NCBI RefSeq assembly: GCF_020911865.1
Contig: NZ_CP087131.1
Coordinates: forward strand, 2,418,001 to 2,482,000
Direction: 5' to 3'
Length of the DNA: 64,000 nucleotides
From: Chryseobacterium sp. C-71
Lineage (GTDB): Bacteria > Bacteroidota > Bacteroidia > Flavobacteriales > Weeksellaceae
Notes under the pieces: model-generated
Database searches by the model: none
Seen by the model: only the letters and a program-made list of their open reading frames with translations
Told to the model about the DNA's origin: nothing
Part shown: positions 24,043 through 32,276 of the stretch, piece after piece
How positions within the stretch are numbered: position 1 is the stretch's first letter
Layout: every line of letters begins with the position of its first letter
Position numbers and translations under genes: made by a program

Positions 24043-25047
24043 TTAAAGATTCTTTCCAAGTTTTTTTATTTCTTTATCAAAATCAGAAACTATTTTTTGG
24101 GTTTTATTGAATGTTTCGTATTCTGTGACTGCTTTTTTATCCGCAACAATTTTAGCAACTTTACCACTTCCTTCAAGCACTTTATACTCGTTGAAATTTA
24201 AAAACTTATTAACACTTTCCGCCAAAGCTTCCATTGTAAAGGTGTTTTCCCTTTCAATCAGACCTTCGATATAATCAAAATAACCTGTCACCGTTCTTTC
24301 CAGTTGCTGAATTTCTTTTTCTGCGAGATAATTTTTAGCAACTACAACATCAGATTTCAAAATTCTTCCATCTGGAGAATGTTTCCATGTAGTCAAGCCC
24401 ATATTTTCTTTTTCGCTGTTGGCGTTTTTATAAATAATTTCGGCGGCAGTTTTTCCGGTAATGGCAAAATGAAATTTATTCTGAACCGTTGCATAAAAGT
24501 TTTTCGTAATATCAGAATTTTTATCATAATCAATACTGCATTCGGCGAATAGGTCTGTGACTTGTTGATAAATTCGCCTTTCACTCGAACGAATCGAACG
24601 GATTCTCTGCAATAATTCTTTAAAATAATCTTTACCAAAAACGGTTTGTCCCTGCTTCAAGCGTTCATCATCCATCACAAAACCTTTGATGATAAACTCC
24701 TTCAAAGTTTGCGTTGCCCAAATTCTGAATTGCGTTGCTTTTGCTGAATTTACTCTGTAACCTACAGAAATAATGGCATCTAGATTATAATATTCGATAT
24801 TTCTGGTAACATTTCTTTCACCTTCAGTTTGAACTGTTCGGAATTCCCGAACAGTTGCTTCCTTTAAAAGTTCATTGGAAGCATAGATATTTGACAAGTG
24901 CTCACTAATCGTAGACTTTGTCACATCAAACAAAACTGCCATTGCTTTTTGAGTCAGCCAAAGCGTTTCATTTTGCAGAAAAACATCGACCCTAACTTCA
25001 TTGTTTGGCGTTTGATAAATTAAAAATTTCTGAAAATCTTCGTTCAT
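24043..25047 (-). CDS. RhuM-family protein
   Basis: The 334-residue product matches the RhuM family, first named from a Salmonella pathogenicity island and common in accessory regions. The N-terminus has a helix-turn-helix-like block (LWLTQKAMAVLFDVTKSTISEHLSNI), followed by NIEYYNLDAIISVGYRVNS, FRIWATQTLKEFIIKGFVMDDERL, and a C-terminal domain with GLTTWKHSPDGRIL. No signal peptide is present. Members have unknown function and often sit near restriction or mobile genes; here there are none, so this copy is an orphan between tsaB and an NTF2-like gene. Confidence 0.9.
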   Translation of the reverse strand: MNEDFQKFLIYQTPNNEVRVDVFLQNETLWLTQKAMAVLFDVTKSTISEHLSNIYASNELLKEATVREFRTVQTEGERNVTRNIEYYNLDAIISVGYRVNSAKATQFRIWATQTLKEFIIKGFVMDDERLKQGQTVFGKDYFKELLQRIRSIRSSERRIYQQVTDLFAECSIDYDKNSDITKNFYATVQNKFHFAITGKTAAEIIYKNANSEKENMGLTTWKHSPDGRILKSDVVVAKNYLAEKEIQQLERTVTGYFDYIEGLIERENTFTMEALAESVNKFLNFNEYKVLEGSGKVAKIVADKKAVTEYETFNKTQKIVSDFDKEIKKLGKNL

Positions 25048-25070
25048 TATTTGTTCGTTTTATAACAAAT

Positions 25071-25502
25071 TTATTGTTTTATTTCCACACTTTGGCGGCT
25101 CCACAATTTCCATTCAGATTTCTTTTTAATCCAGATTTCAAGCACTGCGAGTTTCATTTGAAAATCATATTTTTCGTAAAGACCCGCAACTTTAATGGTT
25201 CTTCTGAGACTGACGGTATTTTTAAACTTTTTAATTTCGGAAACTTCAGTTTGACTGATTTCCTTGTAGCTAACTTTCTTTGAAATAAAATCTTTTTTAA
25301 AATCATCTAGATTCTGAACCCAGCCGTTTGAATGTCCGAAAGAAACGTCTTTGGTAAATAAATTTACAATTGAAATGTCATTATTCTTCATCAGAGAATC
25401 AAGCTTTTTGGCTTGAATTAAAACCACTTTCTCCTGCTTTGAATATTGTTGAGAATATCCAAAAACAAAGAAAAATATAAAAAAGAAAGAAACAATTTTC
25501 AT
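25071..25502 (-). CDS. Secreted NTF2-like (DUF4440-type) protein
   Basis: The 143-residue product has a signal peptide (MKIVSFFFIFFFVFGYSQ). The mature part looks like a SnoaL/DUF4440 cone-shaped NTF2-like fold: LIQAKKLDSLMKNND, LFTKDVSFGHSNGWVQNLDDF, and the closing strand KLAVLEIWIKKKSEWKLWSRQ. Such domains bind or transform small molecules, but no active site is evident. The ATG at 25502 is chosen because it starts the signal peptide. It lies 22 bases after the SDR gene and is probably co-transcribed with it. Confidence 0.8.
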   Translation of the reverse strand: MKIVSFFFIFFFVFGYSQQYSKQEKVVLIQAKKLDSLMKNNDISIVNLFTKDVSFGHSNGWVQNLDDFKKDFISKKVSYKEISQTEVSEIKKFKNTVSLRRTIKVAGLYEKYDFQMKLAVLEIWIKKKSEWKLWSRQSVEIKQ

Positions 25503-25524
25503 TTTCAAATTAAACCATTTCAAA

Positions 25525-26277
25525 TTATCCTTTTCTATAAATCGTTCTTGGTTCGCTCTGAGCGCTCGGATAAATCGTCATATCTGAAACCGTCACATGC
25601 TGAGGCGCATTTACACAGTAAGCAATAGCATCGGCAATATCTTCAGCTTTTAAAGCTTCATAACCCGCATACACAGTCGCAGCTCTTTCCTGATCTCCTT
25701 TAAATCTAATCAAAGAAAAATCTGTTTCCACAGCTCCCGGCTGAATATTGGTCACTCTGATACCGAATTCCGTGAGCTCAATTCTCATTCCTTCAGAAAT
25801 GACGTCGACTGCCTTTTTGGTCGCACAATATACTACACCATTCGCATAAGTCTGTCTTGCGGCTACAGAACTGATATTGATGATTTGTCCAGAATTTCTT
25901 TCTTTCATCATCGGGATAAGCGTTTTTGAGACGTATAAAAGGCCTTTTACGTTACCGTCGATCATAGAATCCCAGTCGTTGGTACTTCCGGCTGATAACG
26001 GCTCTAAACCATGTGCATTTCCTGCATTATTGATGAGAACATCAACGCTTTTCCATTCTTCAGGAAGTGATGCGATGGCATTTTCAACTTCTTCAAGATT
26101 CCTAACATCAAATTTTAAACTAAAAACTTCGGTTAAAGCCGACAATTCTTTTTTTACAGATTCTAAAACTTCAGGTCGTCTTCCGCAAATAATGATTCTG
26201 TTTCCTTGTTGTGCAAAAAGCTCTGCAGTGGCTTTTCCGATTCCGGATGTGGCTCCGGTGATGAGTATTGTCTTCAT
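25525..26277 (-). CDS. Short-chain dehydrogenase/reductase (YdfG-like)
   Basis: The 250-residue product is a classical SDR oxidoreductase. The cofactor motif TGATSGIGKATA is at residues 7-18, NNAG follows the central strand, the catalytic Ser is in NISSVAA and the YxxxK dyad in YCATKKAV. The C-terminal end resembles YdfG-type 3-hydroxy acid dehydrogenases (LIRFKGDQERAATVYAGYEAL). The arginine after the first strand (CGRR) favours NADP. The natural substrate is not predictable with confidence. Confidence 0.93.
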   Translation of the reverse strand: MKTILITGATSGIGKATAELFAQQGNRIIICGRRPEVLESVKKELSALTEVFSLKFDVRNLEEVENAIASLPEEWKSVDVLINNAGNAHGLEPLSAGSTNDWDSMIDGNVKGLLYVSKTLIPMMKERNSGQIINISSVAARQTYANGVVYCATKKAVDVISEGMRIELTEFGIRVTNIQPGAVETDFSLIRFKGDQERAATVYAGYEALKAEDIADAIAYCVNAPQHVTVSDMTIYPSAQSEPRTIYRKG

Positions 26278-26336
26278 ATATATTTGTTAGCATTTGGCTG
26301 CGGCAATTGGCTAATAGCTAAAAGCATGCAGCGATA

Positions 26337-26708
26337 TTAATTAGCATCGAATGCCTGAAAAGCATCCGGAATTTGTTCTACTATTAAATTTCCTTTTTGG
26401 TCAGGGAGCACAGAGATAATGTCAAATCTCACTTCCTGATTTTTATTGAATTCTTCCATAAAATGATTGGCTGCCGTAACAATTGACTTGATTTTTCCTT
26501 TTGTAACAGCTTCTTGTGGAAGAATAAAAAAATCGGTTGATCTGGCTTTCACTTCTGTGACAATAATCAAATTGTCTTTTTCAGAAATAATATCAATTTC
26601 AGTTTTTTTAAACCTGAAATTTCGCACCAAAATTCTATAGCCGTTTTCTACTAAATATTCGGCTGCTAGATCTTCTGCTTTCTTGCCAAGGTCGTTGTGA
26701 TCTGCCAT
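26337..26708 (-). CDS. yraN: YraN family (UPF0102) nuclease-fold protein
   Basis: The 123-residue product is a YraN/UPF0102 protein with a Holliday-junction-resolvase-like fold. GKKAEDLAAEYLVENGYRIL, the acidic strand TEIDII and the nuclease-type TEVKAR are present. The role in cells is uncertain. It starts one base after the end of the upstream hypothetical gene and probably shares its transcript. Confidence 0.92.
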   Translation of the reverse strand: MADHNDLGKKAEDLAAEYLVENGYRILVRNFRFKKTEIDIISEKDNLIIVTEVKARSTDFFILPQEAVTKGKIKSIVTAANHFMEEFNKNQEVRFDIISVLPDQKGNLIVEQIPDAFQAFDAN

Positions 26709-27203
26709 TTACTTTTTATTAAATCTATAAGCTTTTCCCTCAGAAGCAATTTCAAATTCCTTTTCAAGCCAGGATTGTAATTCAGTATGAAAATCCAAAA
26801 AAAATTGTTTCCCGTCACCTATTAGAATTTGAGAAATATCATACGGAATATGCACAATTTCATCTACATTTTGAATATTAATCTTATAATATTCACTTTT
26901 AGGATGTGCTGATGTAGCATACTCAATTTTATCAGACTTAATTACTTCTGGTTTAATAATTTCGAATTTTGAAGCTAATATTTTCTGAAGTTTTTCTTCA
27001 AGTTCCTTTGGTAAACTGTCTTTGATTTTTGTAAATCTTCTTTGCTGTCTTCTTTCAAATTCATTATCAGGAAAATGCTTTGAATCAAAGTACCAAAAAT
27101 ACTTAATAGAGTAGTCAAATGAATCTAATATTTCCAAATCTTTAAGTATAAATTCTCCATAAAAACCCGGACTATAATGATAAGAAAGAATTATTTTATC
27201 CAT
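26709..27203 (-). CDS. Conserved hypothetical protein
   Basis: I do not recognise this 164-residue cytosolic protein. It starts MDKIILSYHYSPGFYGEF and ends with FFLDFHTELQSWLEKEFEIA. There is no signal peptide or membrane span, and it has many aromatic and Lys/Glu residues. It directly abuts yraN and follows the DoxX gene by 11 bases, which suggests an operon. No catalytic motif stands out. Confidence 0.75.
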   Translation of the reverse strand: MDKIILSYHYSPGFYGEFILKDLEILDSFDYSIKYFWYFDSKHFPDNEFERRQQRRFTKIKDSLPKELEEKLQKILASKFEIIKPEVIKSDKIEYATSAHPKSEYYKINIQNVDEIVHIPYDISQILIGDGKQFFLDFHTELQSWLEKEFEIASEGKAYRFNKK

Positions 27204-27214
27204 AATAAATCTAT

Positions 27215-27565
27215 TTACTTTCTAAACTGGTACGCCCACCAAATCAAAACTATCTGTAAAGGAAGTCTCAAAACCGTGAGCCAAAAATATTTATGATGAA
27301 CCTGATAAAACTTTTTTGCCATCTCAATATTTGCAGGAAAAACTGCGATGAATAAAGCGATACAAAGATAAGCTCCCAACTTTTGAGTTTCGGGAAAAAG
27401 GAGGAGAATACCACACAAAATTTCTACTGCGCCACTGATGTAAACCATCTGCAGATGCATCGGAATATAATCCGGCATTATTTTCATGAAAATCAGAGGC
27501 TTTACGAAATGTATCACTCCAGCTAAAATCAAGAAAAATGCGAGTACAAATTTTGAGTAAAACAT
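27215..27565 (-). CDS. DoxX-family inner-membrane protein
   Basis: The 116-residue product has four predicted transmembrane helices: FVLAFFLILAGVIHFV, LQMVYISGAVEILCGILLLF, LGAYLCIALFIAVF and WLTVLRLPLQIVLIWWAYQF. The first helix ending in GxxHFxxP is characteristic of DoxX/DoxX-like proteins. The role is unknown; some members support redox homeostasis. It lies five bases after the S66 peptidase gene and shares its operon. Confidence 0.87.
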   Translation of the reverse strand: MFYSKFVLAFFLILAGVIHFVKPLIFMKIMPDYIPMHLQMVYISGAVEILCGILLLFPETQKLGAYLCIALFIAVFPANIEMAKKFYQVHHKYFWLTVLRLPLQIVLIWWAYQFRK

Positions 27566-27569
27566 TATT

Positions 27570-28499
27570 CTATTTAAAAGTTAACGATACATTTTTTCCG
27601 GCTTTCAAAGAAACTTCTGCACCTAAAATCAAAGGAATATTGTTATGAATATGCCCGTTTGGAAATGCAAAAACTGTAGGAAATTTATATTTTGAAATTC
27701 TGTCTGAAATTAATTTGTATGCAAACTCATCGAAGCTTTCTTCATATTGCTTGTTTTCTTTTTCGTCACCCATATTGGTCATTCCGCCAATAATTAAGCC
27801 TTTTATCTTTGTGAAAATTCCGGCTAATTCTAAGCTCATGATCATTCTGTCGAGTGCATAAAAGTTTTCGCCAATATCTTCGATGAATAAAATTTTATCT
27901 TTAAAATCAAAAGAGTATTTCGTTCCTAAAAGTGCATAAATTAAAGCTAAATTTCCTCCAACCAATTCGCCTTCCACATTCCCTTCTTTATTAAAATGAT
28001 TCGATTTTAAAGTATATTTTAAAGGTTTTCCTTTCAGAATATTAAAAGTTAGGTCATAACTTTCATCAGTCACTCCGAAACTTGAGGTTTTAATGGTTTG
28101 TCCGTGAATCGAAGCGAAACCTTTTTTCAACAAATAACTTTGTATCACTGTGTTATCAGAATATCCAATATACCATTTCGGATTCTTTGTAAAACCTTTT
28201 AAATTTAAATTTTCTATTAAATGCTGGCATCCATAACCTCCACGAGATGCCCAAATCGCAGAAATTTCCGAGTCGTTTAATGCCCAATTGATGTCTTTGG
28301 TTCTCTGCTCTTCAGTTCCTGCATAATTGTAACCGTTTGAAAATTTTGTGTAGAGATTTTCACCTAACACTGGTTGAAAACCTTTGCTTTTAATTAATTT
28401 AATTCCCTTCTCAAGCTGAGCGGGTTCTACGGCTCCGGCAGGGGAGATGATGGCAATTTTATCGCCTTTTTTAAGAGATTTTGGAAATATTTTTTTCAT
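27570..28499 (-). CDS. LD-carboxypeptidase (peptidase family S66)
   Basis: The 309-residue product is an S66-family LD-carboxypeptidase, which trims the D-Ala from muropeptide tetrapeptides during murein recycling. It opens LKKGDKIAIISPAG, contains the serine nucleophile in YIGYSDNTVI, the glutamate region LFIEDIGE and the histidine in FPNGHIHNNIPLILG, giving a Ser-Glu-His triad. No signal peptide is seen, so it acts in the cytosol. Microcin C immunity protein MccF belongs to the same family, so that alternative cannot be excluded, but no peptide-antibiotic genes are nearby. Confidence 0.9.
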   Translation of the reverse strand: MKKIFPKSLKKGDKIAIISPAGAVEPAQLEKGIKLIKSKGFQPVLGENLYTKFSNGYNYAGTEEQRTKDINWALNDSEISAIWASRGGYGCQHLIENLNLKGFTKNPKWYIGYSDNTVIQSYLLKKGFASIHGQTIKTSSFGVTDESYDLTFNILKGKPLKYTLKSNHFNKEGNVEGELVGGNLALIYALLGTKYSFDFKDKILFIEDIGENFYALDRMIMSLELAGIFTKIKGLIIGGMTNMGDEKENKQYEESFDEFAYKLISDRISKYKFPTVFAFPNGHIHNNIPLILGAEVSLKAGKNVSLTFK

Positions 28500-28534
28500 T
28501 TTTCAATTGATGTTTTTATTTATGTCAGACTGAT

Positions 28535-29221
28535 CTATTGATCTTTTTTGTATTTTAATTCTTTCTTTTCTGCTTCTTCTAATCTTTTGTCAAACTGATT
28601 AAACTTTTTGAAACTTTGCAGAAATATGAAGAAACTGAAAATAATAAGCACAATACCAACACCTTTTCTGATACTGTTTGCCAATTTTTGAGTCAATCTA
28701 TCGTGGAATTGTTTTGATAAGAAAATTTTAGCCAAATCTATTAAAAGATAGGTCATTATCACGATGGCTAGGTATAAAATCAAAGTTCCGGTATCCGGAT
28801 ATTGATTTCTCACACCAATAACCGTAAGTAACCAGAAAAGTATGACTCCTACATTTAAAATATTTAGCAGAAAACCATTAAGGAATGTTTTTATGTAGTT
28901 CTGACTGATGATTTTTTCTTCGCCGGGTAAATGCATTTTGGTTTTGGTTACCAGCATAACAATTCCATACGAAAGAATAAGAATAGATGTTATTCTATAA
29001 AAACCGGGATGTTTATCAATAAGACTTACAATGTCTGCACTTGCATAATAGGCTGCTATAATGCACAGTAAATCTGCTGTAATAACGCCAAAATCAAGTG
29101 CTAAAGCATGTCTTGGACCTCTTGTAAAACTGGTTTCTATCAAAAGGAAAAAAATAGGACCAATGAAAACCAGGCTCAACATAAAGCCCAGACCAACGGC
29201 CGATAATACGAGTTCAAACAT
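28535..29221 (-). CDS. LysE-family transporter
   Basis: The 228-residue product is a multi-span inner-membrane exporter of the LysE/RhtB type. The N-terminal half shows the family pattern (LGFMLSLVFIGPIFFLLIETSFTRGPRHALALDFG split across helix 1-2) with six predicted helices. The C-terminus is a charged lysine/glutamate tail. Amino acids or related solutes are the likely cargo. It is 35 bases upstream of the S66 gene on the same strand. Confidence 0.87.
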   Translation of the reverse strand: MFELVLSAVGLGFMLSLVFIGPIFFLLIETSFTRGPRHALALDFGVITADLLCIIAAYYASADIVSLIDKHPGFYRITSILILSYGIVMLVTKTKMHLPGEEKIISQNYIKTFLNGFLLNILNVGVILFWLLTVIGVRNQYPDTGTLILYLAIVIMTYLLIDLAKIFLSKQFHDRLTQKLANSIRKGVGIVLIIFSFFIFLQSFKKFNQFDKRLEEAEKKELKYKKDQ

Positions 29222-29322
29222 TTAAATTGTTTCTATCCCAAATTTAAAAATTATATTTCTATTTGTCTGCAAAAATGAATTTTTTAAATCTAAATCGTAT
29301 GATAAAAACTTTTTTAAACAAA

Positions 29323-29348
29323 AAAGACTGCCACATAGGACAGTCTTT
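29323..29348 (-). terminator. Terminator of rnr
   Basis: Arms AAAGACTG and CAGTCTTT lie just past the rnr stop. On the minus strand the stem runs into a T-tract. Confidence 0.8.
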
Positions 29349-29367
29349 CATCATTTATTTTTAAAAT

Positions 29368-31518
29368 TTAATCAACAATCTTAAAGTCTAATTGCTTTTG
29401 AATTAAATTGGCTTTTACCACTTTGATCTGAACTTCTTCGCCCAGCTGAAACTTTCTACCCGTTCTTGAACCGTAAACAGCGTGTGTCGACTTATCATAC
29501 GTATAAGAATCATCCATCAAATCACGTAATTTAATCAAACCTTCAGCACCGTTTTCAGGAATCTGCACCCAGAAACCAAATTCTGCAACTCCCGAAATAA
29601 CACCAGTGAAAGTTTCTCCCAAATGTTTTTCCATGAATTTTACCTGCATAAATTTGATGGAATCTCTTTCTGCATCGGCTGCCAAACGTTCTCTGGCGCT
29701 GCAATGTTTAGCTTTTTCTTCTAATTCATTTTTATCGGGAGATTTTCCGCCGTCTAAATAATGCTGAAGTAATCTGTGCGCCAATAAATCTGGATAACGA
29801 CGGATAGGAGAGGTGAAGTGTGAATAATAATCAAACCCAAGACCGTAGTGACCGATTGGCTCGGTAGAGTAGACCGCTTTGCTCATGCTTCGCATTGCCA
29901 GAGTTTCAATCATATTTTCCTCACCTTTTCCTTTTACTTCAGAAAGTAAATTATTCAGAGATTCGGCAACTTTTTTAGTGTTTGCCAGATCCATTTTGTA
30001 TCCGAAAGTCGAAACGAAATCTCGTAAAGCTTCTAATTTTGCCGGATCCGGATCGTCGTGAACTCTGTAAATAAAGGTATTTCCGTTTGGTCTTCCTTTT
30101 TTAAGAGAAACAAATTCAGAAACTTTTCTGTTCGCCAAAAGCATGAATTCTTCAATCAAATGATTTGAGTCTTTGCTGACTTTAAAGTAAACCCCAATCG
30201 GTTCACTCTTTTCATTCAAATTAAATCGAACTTCGCTTCTGTCGAAGGTAATCGCACCGTTTTTAATTCTCTGGTCACGCATGATTTTTGCGAGTCTGTC
30301 TAGTGTCAGAATTTCTTCTGTTAAATCGCCTTCCTGAGTCTCAATTCTTTCCTGAGCTTCCTCATAGGTGAATCTTCTGTCTGAGTGAATGGCAGTTCTA
30401 CCGAACCATTCATTCACCACTTCAGCTTTATCATTCATCTCAAAAACCGCTGAGAACGTGAATTTATCCTCATTTGGACGAAGCGAACAAACGTCATTAC
30501 TCAAAATTTCTGGCAACATCGGTACAACTCGGTCAACCAGATAGACTGAAGTTGCTCTTTCATAGGCTTCATCATCCAGCATTGTTCCCGGAACTACATA
30601 ATGAGAAACGTCGGCAATGTGTACTCCGATTTCCCAATTTCCGTTATCTAATTTTTGGATAGATAAAGCATCATCGAAGTCTTTTGCATCTTTCGGGTCA
30701 ATGGTAAACGTGCAGATTTTTCGCATGTCTCTACGCTTCGCAACCTCTTCTTCGGTAATTCTTCTGTCGATTTTTTCTGCATCTGCTTCGACTTCCTCAG
30801 GGAAATTATACGGCAAACCGTATTCAGCCAAAATAGAGTGAATTTCTGTTTCGTGTTCTCCCGGAGCTCCAAGAACTTTTATAATTTCACCATCAGGATT
30901 TTTGTCGCCAGGTTTCCATTCAAGCATTTTTACAACGACTTTATCTCCGTTTTCCGCACCGTTAATTTTTCCTTTTGGTATAAAAATATCCGTGTTAATC
31001 GTCTTTTTATCGCAAACTACAAACCCAAATTCTTTGTGTGGAACAAGCTGGAAAGTTCCTACAAACTCTGTCCGGCTTCTTTCTAAAACTTCCAGCACAG
31101 AGCCTTCCATTTTCTTTCCTTTAAAATTGTAAGTAACGATAAGAACTTTATCTCCCTGCAATGCATCTTTCACATTTTTTGCATGAACGAAAACATCATC
31201 TTTTAAATTCTCGACTGTTACATAAGCGTTTCCACTTTGGTTGAAATCGATAATTCCTGTTAAAGTTCCTTCAATATTAAGATTAATGCTGAATTTTCCT
31301 TTTTCAGTTTCCTTGATTCTTTGGTTTGCTAAGAGCTTATGCAAAGATTGGATGACCAACTCACGCTGTCTCGGATTTTTATAGTCAATTCCGTCTGAAA
31401 TCTGTTTGTAATTGTATATTTTGGTTTGGTTCTGATTCATAAAACGGAGAATCAGTCTTCCAATTTCCAAGAGTTTTGAGTCATTTTTCTGACTTATGTA
31501 TTTATTTTTTTTTGGCAT
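29368..31518 (-). CDS. rnr: Ribonuclease R
   Basis: The 716-residue product is RNase R, a processive 3'-5' exoribonuclease that degrades structured RNA and helps quality control of rRNA and tRNA. Domains in order: an N-terminal winged helix (about 1-70), cold-shock domains (LTGIIDFNQSGNAYVTVE, FGFVVCDKKTINTDIFIPKG), the RNB catalytic domain with the metal aspartates in TIDPKDAKDFDDALSI, and a C-terminal S1 domain (FTGVISGVAEFGFWVQIPE). Length is normal. The 321-base gap upstream contains a 15-bp palindrome that might regulate it. Confidence 0.97.
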   Translation of the reverse strand: MPKKNKYISQKNDSKLLEIGRLILRFMNQNQTKIYNYKQISDGIDYKNPRQRELVIQSLHKLLANQRIKETEKGKFSINLNIEGTLTGIIDFNQSGNAYVTVENLKDDVFVHAKNVKDALQGDKVLIVTYNFKGKKMEGSVLEVLERSRTEFVGTFQLVPHKEFGFVVCDKKTINTDIFIPKGKINGAENGDKVVVKMLEWKPGDKNPDGEIIKVLGAPGEHETEIHSILAEYGLPYNFPEEVEADAEKIDRRITEEEVAKRRDMRKICTFTIDPKDAKDFDDALSIQKLDNGNWEIGVHIADVSHYVVPGTMLDDEAYERATSVYLVDRVVPMLPEILSNDVCSLRPNEDKFTFSAVFEMNDKAEVVNEWFGRTAIHSDRRFTYEEAQERIETQEGDLTEEILTLDRLAKIMRDQRIKNGAITFDRSEVRFNLNEKSEPIGVYFKVSKDSNHLIEEFMLLANRKVSEFVSLKKGRPNGNTFIYRVHDDPDPAKLEALRDFVSTFGYKMDLANTKKVAESLNNLLSEVKGKGEENMIETLAMRSMSKAVYSTEPIGHYGLGFDYYSHFTSPIRRYPDLLAHRLLQHYLDGGKSPDKNELEEKAKHCSARERLAADAERDSIKFMQVKFMEKHLGETFTGVISGVAEFGFWVQIPENGAEGLIKLRDLMDDSYTYDKSTHAVYGSRTGRKFQLGEEVQIKVVKANLIQKQLDFKIVD

Positions 31519-31579
31519 TTTATTCTTTTAAATTTTAATACAATTATCAAATTTCTCTGATAATTCTTTTATTATTTTA

Positions 31580-31596
31580 TCGTACCATTGGTACGA
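31580..31596. promoter_or_regulatory. Palindrome upstream of rnr
   Basis: TCGTACCATTGGTACGA is a perfect dyad around a central T. It is isolated in AT-rich DNA about 60 bases before the rnr start, where an operator could sit. No regulator is known for it. Confidence 0.35.
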
Positions 31597-31805
31597 GGTT
31601 TATATTTTATTGATAATGAGTTAAATTCTGTTCCAATCATTTTATAATAATTGAAATTTTAGTTTTGTATAAATTTAATACAAAAAAGGAGAAGAGGAGA
31701 GAAAAACCTTTTAATAATATCTTTCGAATTTTATAGGTTCAAATGGAAATAAACAGATTGGTAATTTCTGTTTAATAACGCAAATATAAGAAATAAAAAA
31801 TAAAT

Positions 31806-31833
31806 AAGGCTTGCAAACTGAATCACAAGCCTT
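31806..31833 (-). terminator. Terminator of rpiB
   Basis: Arms AAGGCTTG and CAAGCCTT with a 12-base loop lie just after the rpiB stop. The minus-strand side continues into T-rich DNA. Confidence 0.7.
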
Positions 31834-31839
31834 TATGAC

Positions 31840-32274
31840 TTAGCAGAATGCTATTTTATCAACTCTGGTCTGATGTCTTCCACCTTCAAAATCGGTAGAC
31901 AGAAACTTATTAGCAATTTCTATCGCTACTTCTTTAGAAATAAATCTAGCCGGGATAGAAATCATATTGGCATCATTGTGTTGTCTTGCCAATTCTGCAA
32001 TTTCCGGCATCCAACACAATGCACATCTTATTTTCTGATGTTTGTTGGCAGTAATCTGAACTCCGTTTCCGCTTCCGCAGATGAGAATTCCCAATTCGTT
32101 TTCTCCATTCTCAACAGAAGTTGCTGCAGGATGCACAAAATCCGGATAATCTACGCTATCGGTAGAAAATGTTCCGAAATCCTGTACTTCAAACTGCTCT
32201 TGAAGATGTTTTTTTAAAATTTCTTTATACTCAAAACCGGCATGGTCTGCGGCAATAGCTATTTTTCTTTTCAT
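31840..32274 (-). CDS. rpiB: Ribose 5-phosphate isomerase B
   Basis: The 144-residue product is RpiB, which interconverts ribose 5-phosphate and ribulose 5-phosphate in the pentose phosphate pathway. It begins KIAIAADHAGFEYKEIL, has the phosphate-site motif ICGSGNGVQITANKH and the catalytic-cysteine region around 'LICGSGNG', and ends normally. It starts two bases after the DUF4139 gene, so the two are co-transcribed. Confidence 0.96.
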   Translation of the reverse strand: MKRKIAIAADHAGFEYKEILKKHLQEQFEVQDFGTFSTDSVDYPDFVHPAATSVENGENELGILICGSGNGVQITANKHQKIRCALCWMPEIAELARQHNDANMISIPARFISKEVAIEIANKFLSTDFEGGRHQTRVDKIAFC

Positions 32275-32276
32275 TT

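Larger units (their letters stand above)
31519..31839. other. Intergenic region upstream of rnr
   Basis: An AT-rich 321-base gap between rpiB and rnr. It holds the palindrome at 31580-31596, a purine-rich AGGAGAAGAGGAGAG patch near 31687, and the rpiB terminator at 31806-31833. No gene is visible on either strand. Confidence 0.6.

Noticed and set aside
26281..26336. Short 'ggctaatagctaaaagc' sequence before the SDR gene
   Set aside because: It resembles dispersed low-complexity spacer DNA; too short to support a repeat call on this window alone.
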